NCBI GenBank assembly: GCA_035578155.1
Contig: JAPWDM010000005.1
Location: 45,720,954-45,784,953 of the forward strand
Length of the DNA stretch: 64,000 nt
Source of the DNA: Brachynemurus nebulosus
Taxonomy: Eukaryota; Arthropoda; Insecta; Neuroptera; Myrmeleontidae
Direction: 5' to 3'
Each line of letters begins with the position of its first letter. The stretch's first letter is position 1. A model generated the notes under the pieces. The model made no database searches. It worked only from the letters and a program-made list of their open reading frames with translations, and was not told the origin of the DNA. Shown here piece by piece: positions 23,455 through 35,167 of this stretch. The position numbers and the translations under genes are program-made.

Positions 23455-24669
23455 CTTGTCATATATAGTACTTATTTCTTATTTCATATTTGTCATGTTG
23501 GTATAAGCTAAAGCGTTGTTTACGTATGTACCGTGCAAGCAAGTAGCAAATATATACAACGGATTTATATAAAAAGAAATAAAAGATACATATATATAAT
23601 ATCATAAAGAGCGTGGAAATTTTTTTTTACTGGGGTGTTGATTATTATCAGCTTATTTTTCAGTATTTTTAGATTGAAATATTAAAATTAGCCGTTAATA
23701 TGACAATCTGAACTATAAAATGTCGATCTGAGATAATAAATTCCATTAATAGTTTTCTTTTTTGGCTATTATTTTTCGGCTTTTCGACCCCACATCATTT
23801 CGCCGTCATTGGTATTTCACACATTAATAATAATAATGCTAATAATATTCCTTTGGTCACACAAGTAAATTAATAGGGTCCCTTCGGGCCCTAAAAATAA
23901 CAGCCAAATTCAATTTTATCGCATTTTATATCGGAAGGCGAGAGCGGCGACCTTTTTTTTTTTGCCCGACAGTTGTCAAAATGCCGGAGGACTATATATG
24001 TATTGAAATCACGATTGATCAGCAGTCATCTACTGTATCAGCAGTCATCATTTCGGCGCCAAATGAGAAACATTTTGAAATTAATTACGAAAAATTTGTT
24101 TTTTCGGTCTAAAAATATGGTTTATAAAAATTATAATAGATTTAAGAAATTATAGTAGATTTAAGGATTATTGTAAAGGCATGATAGTACATAGTAAAAA
24201 GAATGTAATTATAGTATGTCTACTATAATTATAGTACGGTTGCTAACCCTGAACACCACACCAGCTGACCAGCTACTTGCAACACCACCAGTCCTGCTAT
24301 GTGACCTTCATATATGATTGTGTTGATACTTTCTGCAGCTTGCCTCGCTGTGTGACAGCGTTGATACCTTCTCTTTCTTTCTTTCTGCTATTAGCTTCTT
24401 TTATTCTTTTCTACTTTTCTTCTATTTTAAGACAGCATGGTAATTTTTGTAAGAAAAACAATTAAACTGTCAGCAATGGAACTTTTTACTGTGCTGTTTT
24501 ACAAATTTTACGGAGCTAATATTACGGAAAGAACATTCTATCCTGTAAATTTTCTATGATTAATTATAATTTTTATATTTTTACCGTACAAAATTGAATA
24601 TGTTCGCCTTTTACACGTCGATTGTAGTGTTGAGCACAGTAATTTTTATATGAATTTTCTCTCTGTGTA

Positions 24670-25139
24670 CTACTAGTAACGGACAGTAAAGTTTTCAGGG
24701 TTTAATATTTGTGCTTTAAGATGTACAAAAATAGTTTTCAATTTTTTCTTTAAGACACTAAATTGGGTTGTAGTAGTGGGTAATGTGAGAGCTCCTTTTA
24801 CCCGACGAGGTAAACGGTTGACGTTTGACAGTGTAAGAATCCCCTGAATCTTTAGACATGACTTAGAAGAATAAAAAATTTTATTTATGTATAGTCTATA
24901 TTATTCTTTCTTTAGAAATACAAAAATTATTAGTAAATAGTTCGAAAATTTCATATAAGTTTTAATTTTTTTCGAAAAGACGTAACTCCAAAACTTGAAA
25001 ACTTTGAAACTTTTTGTATGTCTTATTCGCGCAGAGGGCTTAAAAAATTAATGCACATCCGTCGTAACTTGTTATCGACTCCCCTGGAACCAGGGGTTAA
25101 TTTCGACGGGAACGGGGCGGAACGGTGTTTCGGTATTTA
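24670..25139. other. Non-coding DNA, nothing recognised
   Basis: A GC-rich patch at 25076-25125 (GGAACGGGGCGGAACGG) is not a coding exon: no flanking splice pair was found. Confidence 0.4.
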
Positions 25140-25551
25140 AAACACGCAAAATTTAATCAAAACACGCAAAGCCGCCTCTTGATTTTTCATTTAATAAATA
25201 TTTCATAATTATTTCTGTAGAAACCACCAACAAAATAATTTAAACAATATTTAATTTCGAAAAAGAAGACGAAAACTCAAAAATATTATTTTAAAAAGTA
25301 ATAAAAATGCCAAAAATACTAATAATATAGAAAACAGTGTGTGAAATTTGTAATAAAAAATAGTACGTGCAGCTCGTGCGGGATTGTCGGTTGCTCACTT
25401 AAGCGAATGAGCGCACGAACGTAGTGAGTGCGCTCAACTTCGCTTTCGTGGGCAATCGACAATTTCCCGTACTTATTGCACAATATGCTAGTTTAAATGA
25501 CTTTGTTGGTGGTTTCTCTGGTGGTGTGTTTTGATGAAATTTTGCGTGTTT
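25140..25551. mobile_element. Palindromic TIR element with a GC-rich central hairpin
   Basis: The outer ends AAACACGCAAAATTTAATCA and (minus strand) AAACACGCAAAATTTCATCA are inverted, with TA outside both. Second arms AAACCACCAACAAA are inverted as well. The centre (25378-25490) folds back on itself around GAGCGCACGAACGTAGTGAG, with both arms containing variants of ATTGTCGRTTGC. It resembles the foldbacks at 34251 and 39690. No coding capacity. Confidence 0.75.
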
Positions 25552-26909
25552 TATTGTTCATTTGCGTATGGAAAGTTTACTTTCTGCACGCAAAGAAGTA
25601 AGTGGGAAGAGTACAGTGGGCAAACAGCTATAATGCGTACAGAAATGTGTGCGCCACTGCGCCAAGTTAGTACTTCTCCCGCATGAGTAATAAAAAGTAA
25701 TAAGTAGGTATTATTTGAAATTTCGTGAAAATTATTTCGATTTTGCAAAAATTGCATATAAAAACAATAAAAAGTGAACTGTATAGTTGATAAAAAGTAT
25801 AGCGAACACTGGTGATTATATGAATAGATAAAATGTAGTTTTGGTAGCAAATCGCCACTGGTTTCTATTGACCGACTAAAAAAAAAACGATGGTATAAAC
25901 ATTACCTGCTTGTGTACACACATGTATATTGAAATTTTTATATTTTTTGTCAATAATGGGAACCATTGTATTCGGTTGAGTTTTTCCATGAAAATGTTAT
26001 TATTGAAATATTTACCTAATTACAAATTCGGGGAATTTATTGATCTATCCCTGAAATATTTTTATTCACCCTTCACCGCTATTGCGTTACGTTAAATGCA
26101 TTCGTTCATGGTAAGTATAATTATTAATAAATTAACTTTTCATAAAACAACGGTAAATACATCGCCATCTAATTTTCTTGAATATTCTAATATTATTTAC
26201 AAATCAAGATTCTATAATAACCCTGAAAAAATTTAGTGGAATAAGTCGGTTCAAAAACAGCTTACCAAAAGATGGCAGATGAATAACTGTCAATTTTCAA
26301 GACTAATTCAACCTGTAGCTAGTACATAGATCATAGTTATTATTCATATAATAAAGAAGTTTATAAGTTTGTTAATTTGGGCCAGTCTCGAGAACTACCT
26401 AATCAGTTTTTAAAATTCTAAGAAATTTTTTGTAATTTACTGGTATTACAGTTCCTAAAATATAAAATATGGTTTTACCAACAACGATCCTAAAAATTAT
26501 TCAACAAAAATACCAAAACGGTACAAGAAAATTTATCCCCACTTTTTCTCCTCTAGCCCCCTGTTAAGTCAGTTTTGCTTTAACCCACATGACTGCAAAA
26601 CTCTTTTAAGGAGTAACCGTTCGTTAATTTAAACCTTTTTTTTTATCTTTTATAGTTTCTAAGATACCTTAGTATAATTCTAACCCTTAAAAGGTGCTAA
26701 TTTCATTTCCTTATACAATATATTATATAGGATATAATTTTGCCAACTATGTAAAAATTTGATTCAGCAAAATATTTAAGATGTACAAGGAAATTGATCC
26801 GTATTCTGTCCTTTCCAGTTTCCCCTGTTAAGTCGGTCCTGGTTGAATCCACAGGACTGAATAGAAATTATATTTCATCAATTCAAACTTCTTTTAAATC
26901 TTATATGTA
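25552..26909. other. Non-coding DNA with a repeat fragment at 26352-26460
   Basis: The fragment (minus strand: GGTAGTTCTCGAGACTGGCCC) matches the tail of the repeat at 2990-3080. The remaining short frames, including 26794-27111, show no recognisable domain. Confidence 0.45.
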
Positions 26910-27105
26910 CCTCATTTCAGATATAATTGATCATGAGTTATCGTTAAAAAATTACATAGGTACTTCTTATATTCAAAACAAATCAATCTTCTATTCTTTT
27001 CTAAAAACAAACTGCAAATTAAAAATTTACGTATTAATTTATTCAATAATGAAAGAGATAAAGCCAAGAAAACGGAAATTATTTAAATTCAAAGTGATGA
27101 AGCAT
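26910..27105 (+). repeat. Dispersed repeat, pair with 50320-50505
   Basis: Shares long ordered blocks with the downstream copy: CATGAGTTATCGTTAA, AAACAAATCAATCTTCTATT and AAACGGAAATTATTTAAATT. The stretches before and after diverge. Ends do not show clear inverted repeats; class unknown. Confidence 0.75.
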
Positions 27106-27111
27106 GGTTAA

Positions 27112-29153
27112 ATTTAACTGAAATGGACCATAGTTTCTTGAGATATTTTAACAACTAACGTAATATTGACTCCCAACTTTGGGGTCTAGTTTTACTTTCT
27201 AAAAATGGGAAATGGTCATTAAAAAGCTTGTTGAGAGACACATGCACTCTTCACTTACACATCCATGTGCGAAGCTCGATTGTATTACCTACGATTTATG
27301 TTTTACAACGTTTTGAAATCTTTCCTATTTTCATGACGCATTTTACAGTACCTTTTCAAATGGGTATCGATTTATAAGATGTTTCCACGCCAAAAAAGTT
27401 TCATCTTCTAAGAAATTTTTAAAAGAAAATCAAGACGTTGTTTTTGCATCTCGTTCCGATGATAAGATACAAACTTGTAAATTGAAACAAATTCTTATTT
27501 ATTTAAAATAGCAGAATAAAATCTTAACAAACCGTAGCAAAATAATATATGTATGTATATACATTTGAAGTCGATATGTGTTTTACTTTATATACAGAAG
27601 TAAAATCAATATTTACAATCTACTTATATTTCATATTCCCTTAACGTGCGGGAGAACCACCAAGAAAATAAATCAACAGTCTCTAATTTAAATATATTAA
27701 AGTCAGCAAGCACATCACTTTGTTACACAATTGTTCAAATAAATGGAATCAACGATTCCAAAAACGAAATAAATAGCTCAAAAACTGTTGGAACCTTTTG
27801 TTAATTAAAGAATCTTACCGAAACTCGTATATAATATATATTTTAAGCTCAAACTTTACATGCGTTAGGATCAAAGTAGGATCTTTAATTAGAGGTGGAC
27901 TCTTCATCAGACGTATTACACTATATAAAAAAAAAAAAAAACTTCTTGATGAGTTGGCTTTGATGTCTAGCGTATGGCCACAGTATAAATAAAAGATTAT
28001 TACCATAGGCAGTAGCGAAACACACTTTCTACCCTTTTTTGATATAAGTACAAACAATAATGTATGTCCTTTTTTACTTATGTGATTGTATGTGTTTGTA
28101 CATGTGAGATTGAGGGTTGATAATGGTCATGTTAAATTATACGAACAACTAAAAGCAACTTTCTTCAAAATGAATTGAGCAAACGCGAAATTGATGACAG
28201 TCTTCAACACGAGAATTTAGATCGTCACGACCTATTAGCGCCAACCACTGTCAAAATCGAAAATATTAACTGAATTATTATAAAATATTAATAATTATTT
28301 ATTATTAAACGTATTTTTACATAGGCATTCAAATTATAATAATACTTACAAATTTGCATCAAACGGCACTCAGAAAAAACATAAATTGCAATTTTGTTTT
28401 GAATGATTTAAACAAAATTTTGCAGAACAAGAGTTATCACCAGACATTTTAAGCCACCATAATAATTAAATACATATCAGAAATATCTTACAGATCACAA
28501 AACACACTAAAATTACAAGGAAATATCACAAATAACTGATGACAAGCTTTAAATAAAAAAATGTAATGACAGCTAAAATTCCACTGCCATCGTCGTAAAA
28601 ATTTTTAAAAAAGTCAGTGAAACTTAGACAAAATTAAATAATTTACATAATTATCAACTGTAAATTTTCACAAAATAATTTGACCTGCAAATTTATTTTT
28701 CTAAATTAAATTTATTTTAGTGATGGTATTTTCACTGTATTAGTATGCATAATGTTATGCATTATTTAGGTACATAACCCTTTGGAATTTTTGAATTCCA
28801 AATGACACTCTTACGTCATCTGGTTTCGTAACTGTTTGTGAAACAAACTATTATTTAAACTGTGGTATGGCATATGCTATAATATAATTGTGGTTATATA
28901 CGCATATATGGAAGACGCTATATAATTGTGGTTACTTGGGCCGACGATTCAAGTATGATTTTTACAAGTGCAGTAGTGCGTTACCAAAAAGTTTCCTGTC
29001 ACGATGGAATAATAAGCTTAAGATCTTATCTAAATGAGAAATATATGCCATCAGTTGACACTGTTACTGCGAGAAAATGACCTGGACGCAAGAAGACGCA
29101 AAAGCGTACGTTTTTTAGTGATATACAAACATAGTAATACACAAATTCACCAA
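27112..29153. other. Long non-coding stretch, nothing recognised
   Basis: Two kilobases with stops in every frame and no supported exon, tandem array or inverted termini. A few phrases (TATAATTGTGGTTA near 28880 and 28922) repeat locally. Confidence 0.4.
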
Positions 29154-29430
29154 CAAAAGTAGTAAACTTACAGTGGTTCTAAACCAAAAGTAGTTAGACC
29201 GTAGCAGTTTTATACCAAAAGTAGTAAGGTCACAGCAGTTCTGTACCAAAAGTAGTAAGGTTACAGTGATTCTATACCAAAAGAGATAAGGTTATAACGG
29301 TTCCATACCAAAAATAGTAAGGTTGCGATTTTATACCAAAAGTAGTAAGGTTACAGCAGTTCTAAACCAAAAGTAGTATAAAGTAAAAGCGGTCTTATAC
29401 CAAAAGTAGTAACAGTGCAGTGATATCAAA
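29154..29430 (+). repeat. ~35-bp minisatellite (ACCAAAAGTAGTAAGG), locus 1
   Basis: About eight units, each built on 'TAYACCAAAAGTAGTAAGGTTACAG' with spacer 'CAGTTCTA'; unit length varies near 30-36 bp. The same unit occurs at 36822-36925 (+) and 46238-46365 (-). Confidence 0.85.
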
Positions 29431-30645
29431 AGATACAGTGACACAAATATTTTTTGCAAATTTATCGACGTATGGCGAATTATAAGTTTTCGAAGTTGTT
29501 TTCAATTTTTACCAAAATTAAGCATACAGGACTACATGCATTACAACAGAAAAAATATTTCTGTTGAATTAGTTATAGTTAGATTTTTGACGAGTTCTGT
29601 AGTCACCTTATCATGAGAAAAACAAAAATTGCTGTCAAACGATTTTTCAATAGTGACGGGATTTTTTAAAATATGACATTTTTTCAAACAACTTAAAGCT
29701 TACTACGTAAAGCTTACCGACATTTTCGTTGCATAGAGGGAATTGAGTATTGAATTTGATTGAGAAGTCAATTAAGTATATTAAATAAATATTGGATGAA
29801 CATCGAAAGAGATTATTGCGGTCAGAGTAAGAATTTCCGAGAAATATTCCTGTAATTCAATCCATTCCCATCACCAGAATCACATTTAGCCGCCATATAG
29901 TTTTGTGGGTAACCCAATCGGTGTAATCAAATAAATCTTACATGTATTAAAAGATGTTTTATTCTTACAAGGATTACTAAAAGCTTCGATACATATTTGA
30001 CTGGTTAATTTGTTTTACACAACGGTTTTCTATGTCTTCAATCTGATGATAATGTTTGTATTTGATACAGAATATGTGTATTTAGAGTTTTTTCTAGTGG
30101 TTGGTGTTTTTATGGGCACAAAATAGATACAAGCATCAGTGCTACCAACATTTACAATTTAATACCTGTTTATGTATTTATTGGAAGCAGCTTGAAACCC
30201 AATAAAGTAGATACATACCAAACCTTTTCCGTAGTAAATTCGTTTTGTATTTGGGCAAAATTGATTTGAACATATTTTTAAAGTATTTCCATGTTGGATG
30301 TCCAATTTACAATGAATTTTGTGTTTTCAACAATAAAATCTGTGTTTTTTTTGAATTTTCTATGATTTTTATGAATATTAGCTGCGGTAAAACGGTGGTA
30401 AGCTTCTATTGTTACGATGCCGACAAAAATTGAGCGACTTTTTATTTTTATTCTTAGGCATATAAAGAAATTCCTTTTTTTATGATCTAATAAATTTAAA
30501 TTTATGACTCGACAAAAAAAAAAATAAAATAAAATTGAGCAAATATACAAGGTGTTGCGAACATTTTACGATTTTTCAAAACGTCTGTGCGGTGTCTGAC
30601 CGCGCGTGATAGGAAATTTTTTCAAAATGTCATTTAAACAATGGT
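29431..30645. other. Non-coding DNA, nothing recognised
   Basis: No supported frame or element. The paired frames near 30245-30550 on opposite strands are AT-driven. Confidence 0.4.
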
Positions 30646-31623
30646 AATTATGCAAAAGCACGGCTCCGCCTATTTTTGGCTCTAAAAGAAAAACTACTGC
30701 TCCGATTTTAATGATTCTTTTTTTACAATGTTCATCTTTACGGCGGATTAGTTTACAAAAATACTACAACTCGATATCGATAATGGAAAGGCTGGGAAAC
30801 TGTTTTAAAATTTGAAAAAATTCAATTTTTTGTGTGTCTGTGTTTGTATGAATTTTTGAGTACATATTTCGATAAAATAGACGAAAATAAACACTTTTTA
30901 AAGAATAAAAAAAATCGATATCTCACTTCGTTTTCGAGATATCGAACGCGAAAATTAGAAAAATTGGCTTAATGTTGACAACTACAATTATCCCAACGTG
31001 GTAATTTGAGTGCATAATATTCTAGTAAAACCGGTCAAGATAAACACTTTTGTAAGAGTAAAAAAAAACGATATCTCATTTCGTTTTCGAGATATTGAGC
31101 CCGAAAGTAGTGGAAATTGAGTTTAGGTGATTAACTACGACTCCCTGAGAGCCGTGATTTGAGTGCACATTCGGGTAAAATCGGTCAAAATAAACACTTT
31201 TTCAAGAATAGAAAAAATCGATATCTTACTTTGTTTTCAAGATATTGAGCCCGAAAGCAGTGGAAATTGACTTTAGGTTGGTAACTACGACTCCCTGAGA
31301 GCCGTGATTTGAGTGCATATTCTGGTAAAATCGGCCAAAATAAACACTTTTTCAAGAATAAAAAAAATCGATATCTCACTTTGTTTTGGAGATATTGAGC
31401 CCGAAATTAGTGGAAATTGACTTTAGGTTGATAACTACGACTCCCTGAGAGCCATCATTTGAGTGCATATTCTGGTAAAATCTGCTAAAATAAACACTTT
31501 TTCAAGAATAAAGAGAATCGATATCTCACTTCGTTTTCGAAATATCGAGCGTAAAAATTCCGAAAATTTACTTTAAGTTGATGATTACGGTAAAAATAGG
31601 TGGAGCCGTGCTTCTGCATAATT
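30646..31623. mobile_element. TIR-bounded element enclosing five ~150-bp tandem repeats
   Basis: The left end AATTATGCAAAAGCACGGCT and the right end (minus strand) AATTATGCAGAAGCACGGCT are inverted; weaker inverted similarity reaches about 35 bp further out on both sides. Inside, five units begin near CGATATCTCACTT at 30915, 31069, 31218, 31368 and 31518, so the period is about 150 bp. Units share CGAGATATTGAGCCCGAAA and ACGACTCCCTGAGAGCC. The 64-aa minus-strand frame at 31185-31379 is a product of the repeat, not a gene. Confidence 0.85.
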
Positions 31624-31904
31624 CCCTAAACAATTGTTGAAAAAATATTTTCTAGGGCGTAGTATTCTAGGGCCTCCTAAAGGTCCCAACAATAAAATAA
31701 GCCTTGAATTTTGTAAACAAGACCACTGATTACATCTTTATGTATTTAACTTATTCAGTATATAAGTACAGGTCATGGTTGGGCTCAAGGCTGAGACACT
31801 CATGCGTTAAGTTAGTGTAGTGATCCTGTAGACAGAGTTTTTAAAAGTTTTTCATTAATGTTTCGTTTAAGTTTACATTGTATAAGCTTGGAAATATACT
31901 AGAA
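31624..31904. other. Non-coding spacer
   Basis: Nothing recognised apart from the outer inverted similarity of the preceding element (to about 31660). Confidence 0.4.
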
Positions 31905-32000
31905 GGTTTACATAAGCTTACTTACCAAATGTAAAGACAGATCTATTAAGTACACTTTTAATTAAATTGAGATAGTTAGTACCAATCAGATAAGTGGACG
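31905..32000 (+). repeat. Dispersed repeat fragment, inverted pair with 37495-37582
   Basis: Contains AAATGTAAAGACAGAT, then TGAGATAGTT and CAGATAAG-type sequence. The minus strand of 37495-37582 has the same order. Could be a terminus of an unclassified element. Confidence 0.55.
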
Positions 32001-32180
32001 CACAACAGAGTAGCGGTTACTCCTCCCGAGTTACAACAACGAACATGTGTGATAGTTTATGGAATATCAAACATGCTGGAGTAAGACAGAAAAAGTCAGA
32101 TTTGATTTCACATATTTGATTCCACATTATTTATGTATTGCTTTGTTGTATTTTTTACATACTCAAAGCGTAGGAGAATA

Positions 32181-32430
32181 TCGCGCGTTGTCTGTCTCTA
32201 CCTCGTATATCAAAAGCTACATGTTTTAGGACACACAAAAAACATTAAATATTGTATTTACATATATACTTATCTGTATATATTTATATATATGGGTAGC
32301 CAACATCAAAGGGTGTAATTAGCATAAATCTTAAGCTCATAGTGATGAAAACACGGATTTAAAATATGTTTTTTTTTGTGTCCAAAAATTCGGAGTTTTC
32401 AGATACGAGGTTGAGACAGAGTACGCGTGA
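32181..32430 (-). mobile_element. TIR MITE with TA-rich centre, copy B
   Basis: Opposite orientation to copy A at 6604-6902. Ends TCGCGCGTTGTCTGTCTCTA and (minus strand) TCACGCGTACTCTGTCTCAA, with clean TA on both sides (32179-32180 and 32431-32432). The centre is a short, imperfect TATATA stretch rather than the long (TA)n of copy A. Confidence 0.88.
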
Positions 32431-32432
32431 TA

Positions 32433-34250
32433 TACCGCAGACATTTAGTAATTAATCTGAAGCACTCTGTAGACACTCACGTAACACACAAAAAATATAA
32501 TGATTTGGTTACATCAATCAATACGTTTGTTCACGTAACGCCGTACAAGTACGTTGTAGCGACTGGGTAAATTGGGTGAGCCGCCAACTCCCCACCACCG
32601 TTATTTTTCTGGCCTGTCAAACTGAGCAAATACAAATATGTAGTATTTATTTAAATATTATCACCGTTCAATTTTCTTTACGCATAACCTATAATCAACC
32701 GAGCATATAAGAAGGAAGATAATAATAGGGTATTGTATTTATGGTACATATAATGGGTAGTTTTAATATTTTGCACATATACCCTATCGTTAGAGTGGCT
32801 AGGTAGGGAATATAATGACTTTTTAAAGAGGAGAAAAAAACTACCATAATATATTTGAATTTGATTTTTTTGTGATTTATGAGTGTTTTCTGAATGAAAA
32901 GTGGTGGAAGTGTTACTTCACAGCGAAAACTTCCAAAAAATCATTAATCAGTATTAGTGTGTTTTCCAGCATTCTCGTCATACAATTATGTTTTGTCTAC
33001 TGTCAGGTATGATTCTAAATTTTTTGATTTATTTCAGAAAGGACTCTATTTACGGTGACAGTATAAATAAAAGCTTCCAATAATGCCAAATTTGTCCAAT
33101 AGGAGAGCGAAATTGTTAGAAAAACTCGATTCTCACTCTGGCCTCCCGTTTTTCGCTGTCACATTTCATTTTATTCTATCTGAACAATGCCAGCGATTAA
33201 AAAGAGCAAGGTGGCTTTTCAGTGTCTTAGAAAGAGAAAAAAAATTAGAGATGGTCGTTTTTGCTCAGCTACGTTTCTTTGGGGGGGGGGGATTGACTTT
33301 TTAAGGGGAGCGCTTGAGTCAAAATCACTTCAGGGCGCAAAATTTGTAGTTACGCCTCCGGGTAGAATCCCTTCTTACTGCAATTTTTGAATATGTAACT
33401 TTTCTTTTGTTTTAAAAAAACATTTTTTTGATAAATATTAAAAAATTTTCGATTAGTTATGCTCGGTATGCACTGAATAAAAGGAATATTATTTGAATAA
33501 TTTTCAAAATTTTTGAACTATGAAATAATTTACAATTAAATTGGTGTAAAATTAGTGAAAAATTTTCCCATTGATTGGTTCATAATACAATATTAGCGAA
33601 TTATATGACGCAAGTATGAATATTCTGTTTACCAAAGTTATGCAAGCACGATATGGGGAATATGTTCAATATTAATACCACAACAAAGTTAATAATAATT
33701 CTATAAAATTAGAACAAAATTACTGAATTGGAATAAAATAAATAGTAAGCATATGTATCTATTATAAAAATGAGTAAATCAATAGTATGATTTATTGACT
33801 TTTTTGATAGAATTTGGTCATTTTTGAGCTACTTCAAAGAAAGGAACTTCTGTTTTAGTTAGCCTTGCAATAAATATTCGGCAACTATTTGGTATTCGTT
33901 CTATTCGTTCATATTTTGATATTCCGTCGAATACTGAAGAGTAGAAAAGAACAAAATCTTAAGGACTTATTTATACTTAAAGTAGACAAAAAATATTCAC
34001 GAATTATATGTATATTTAAATAACATTTCCTACTAGCTGTTACTTAATATGTATTTTCTTGAAAACAAAGCAATTAATACCATACTCCAAAAACATTTCA
34101 TAATATTGATTTCTTCGATACCGAACTCCGGACGTTTCAACTCTTAATAGAATCTGCAAATAATCTCTCAATAAGCCATTAACTATTATTGCAATTTATT
34201 ATTGAATTTAAAAAATTATTTTAAAAATATGTATAACTGATATTTTTTAA
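32433..34250. other. Non-coding DNA, a GC-richer patch at 33083-33370
   Basis: The patch carries two overlapping + frames (33083-33304 and 33187-33390) around a run of ten G. Neither resembles a known family, and no convincing splice pair flanks them. It may be old mobile DNA. The rest is AT-rich with nothing recognised. Confidence 0.4.
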
Positions 34251-34382
34251 TAGTATATTACGTGGTTAAGGTTGTGAGTTGCATATTATACACGAGCGAA
34301 AAAGTTACGCAAGAGCCGCGTAGCGGCGAGTGCGTAATTGCGCGAGTGTGTAATATGCCTTACAACCGAGTTACGTACTATA
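34251..34382. repeat. Foldback (palindromic) element, ~132 bp
   Basis: Left arm TAGTATATTACGTGGTTAAG... and right arm ...CAACCGAGTTACGTACTA are inverted over roughly 55 bp each with mismatches. The centre is GAGCCGCGTAGCGGCGAG. Similar in layout to 25378-25490 and 39690-39915. Confidence 0.65.
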
Positions 34383-34570
34383 CTTTATTTACGACTAACA
34401 GGAAATTCACAATAAACGATAAAAATTTGGTACAAATCTACAAACACAATACATTAAAATTATGTAGTATTTGAAATTCCTTTAAAACAAACGTAATTCA
34501 TTTGCTAGGTAAAATTTTTGTTCAGATTCTAATATGTATAATATGTATATCACTGTATAATATAATCAAA

Positions 34571-34689
34571 TCTATACGTATAATAAAACTGTAACGAGAC
34601 CGTTTCTGTACATGGAATATTTTTTGAAAATTGTTCTGGAACTGTAAATAGTTATCGATGTATATATCAAAACTGCGATTTTTAAAATT

Positions 34690-34726
<37 letters not shown>

Positions 34727-35167
34727 TCACGCATCACATAATAACTACTGGACGGATTTTAATGAAATTTGGTGTGATGATAACTTATTACCTGGGTCAA
34801 CATCTCAGATACTTTTTATTCCGGTGAAATGTCTCACTCCCACGGGAAAATGGAAAAACTATTTTGAGCATGTACACACATTAGGTAAATTTATACTTTC
34901 ATAATTATAGTAACAAAATGTAATGTAAATAAATTGAATATCGTAGTTTGGAAATTTTTCTGAATTTTAAATCAAAAAAATGTTGCAAATTGTGTACCGA
35001 AAAATACAATAAATACACAATTGTATTTTTCTAATAAATACACAATTGTATCGTATTTTCAATTGTAATTTGGAGACAATTTCATGCATATTGTGTTGCA
35101 AGAAACTACAAATTGGAAAAAGAAACTACTCAACGTTTCGCGTGAACAACGTCACGGGTACGGCTAG
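34571..35167 (+). mobile_element. Non-autonomous Helitron-like element, copy 1 (597 bp)
   Basis: Begins TCTATACGTATAATAAAACT after a host A, and ends GGGTACGGCTAG before a host T, as for Helitron insertion between A and T without duplication. A hairpin CGTGA-ACAACG-TCACG (35141-35156) lies 11 bp before the CTAG end. One internal unit of the ~147-bp repeat starting near ACTACTGGACGGATTTTAAT is present. It contains a (TCTG)n tract. Copy 2 is at 52203-52896. No Rep/helicase gene. Confidence 0.8.
34692..34726. repeat. (GTCT)n microsatellite within the Helitron-like element
   Basis: About eight to nine GTCT units at 34692-34726. The homologous site in the copy at 52203 has only two or three (near 52325). 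Confidence 0.95.

Larger units (their letters stand above)
18383..24251. mobile_element. hAT-type element, 5.87 kb, itself packed with insertions (TSD AACACCAC)
   Basis: Perfect 8-bp duplication AACACCAC at 18375-18382 and 24252-24259. Inverted ends are CAGTGTTAGCAACC (left) and CAGGGTTAGCAACC (right, minus strand). The subterminal motif ATTATAGTA recurs at both ends (18430-18465 and 24134-24232). It landed inside the TA-flanked element above. No intact transposase was found. Most of its length is later insertions (18524-20061, 20491-20842, 20884-21160, 21169-21523, 21647-22067, 22201-23060, 23241-23454), leaving roughly 1.7 kb of its own sequence. Confidence 0.9.
17963..24667 (-). mobile_element. 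TA-flanked TIR transposon, copy 2, split by a 5.87-kb insertion
   Basis: Ends CACAGAGAGAAAAATCATAT and ...GAATTTTCTCTCTGTG, with TA outside both (17961-17962 and 24668-24669). 17963-18382 matches the right half, and 24252-24667 the left half, of the 797-bp copy at 673-1469 in reverse orientation. Removing the hAT insertion and one TSD leaves about 828 bp, close to copy 1. The left half carries about 42 bp absent from copy 1, an in-frame difference within the short shared frame. Confidence 0.9.

Noticed and set aside
29154..29430. CRISPR-like array (regular short repeats with spacers)
   Set aside because: Units are degenerate, spacers are themselves similar, there is no leader or cas gene, and the DNA is eukaryotic.
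31185..31379. 64-codon minus-strand frame with repeated motifs
   Set aside because: Produced by the ~150-bp tandem repeat (period close to a multiple of 3). The same residues recur with each unit.
33083..33390. Coding exon around the G10 run
   Set aside because: The two frames overlap out of register, neither resembles a family, and splice sites are not convincing.
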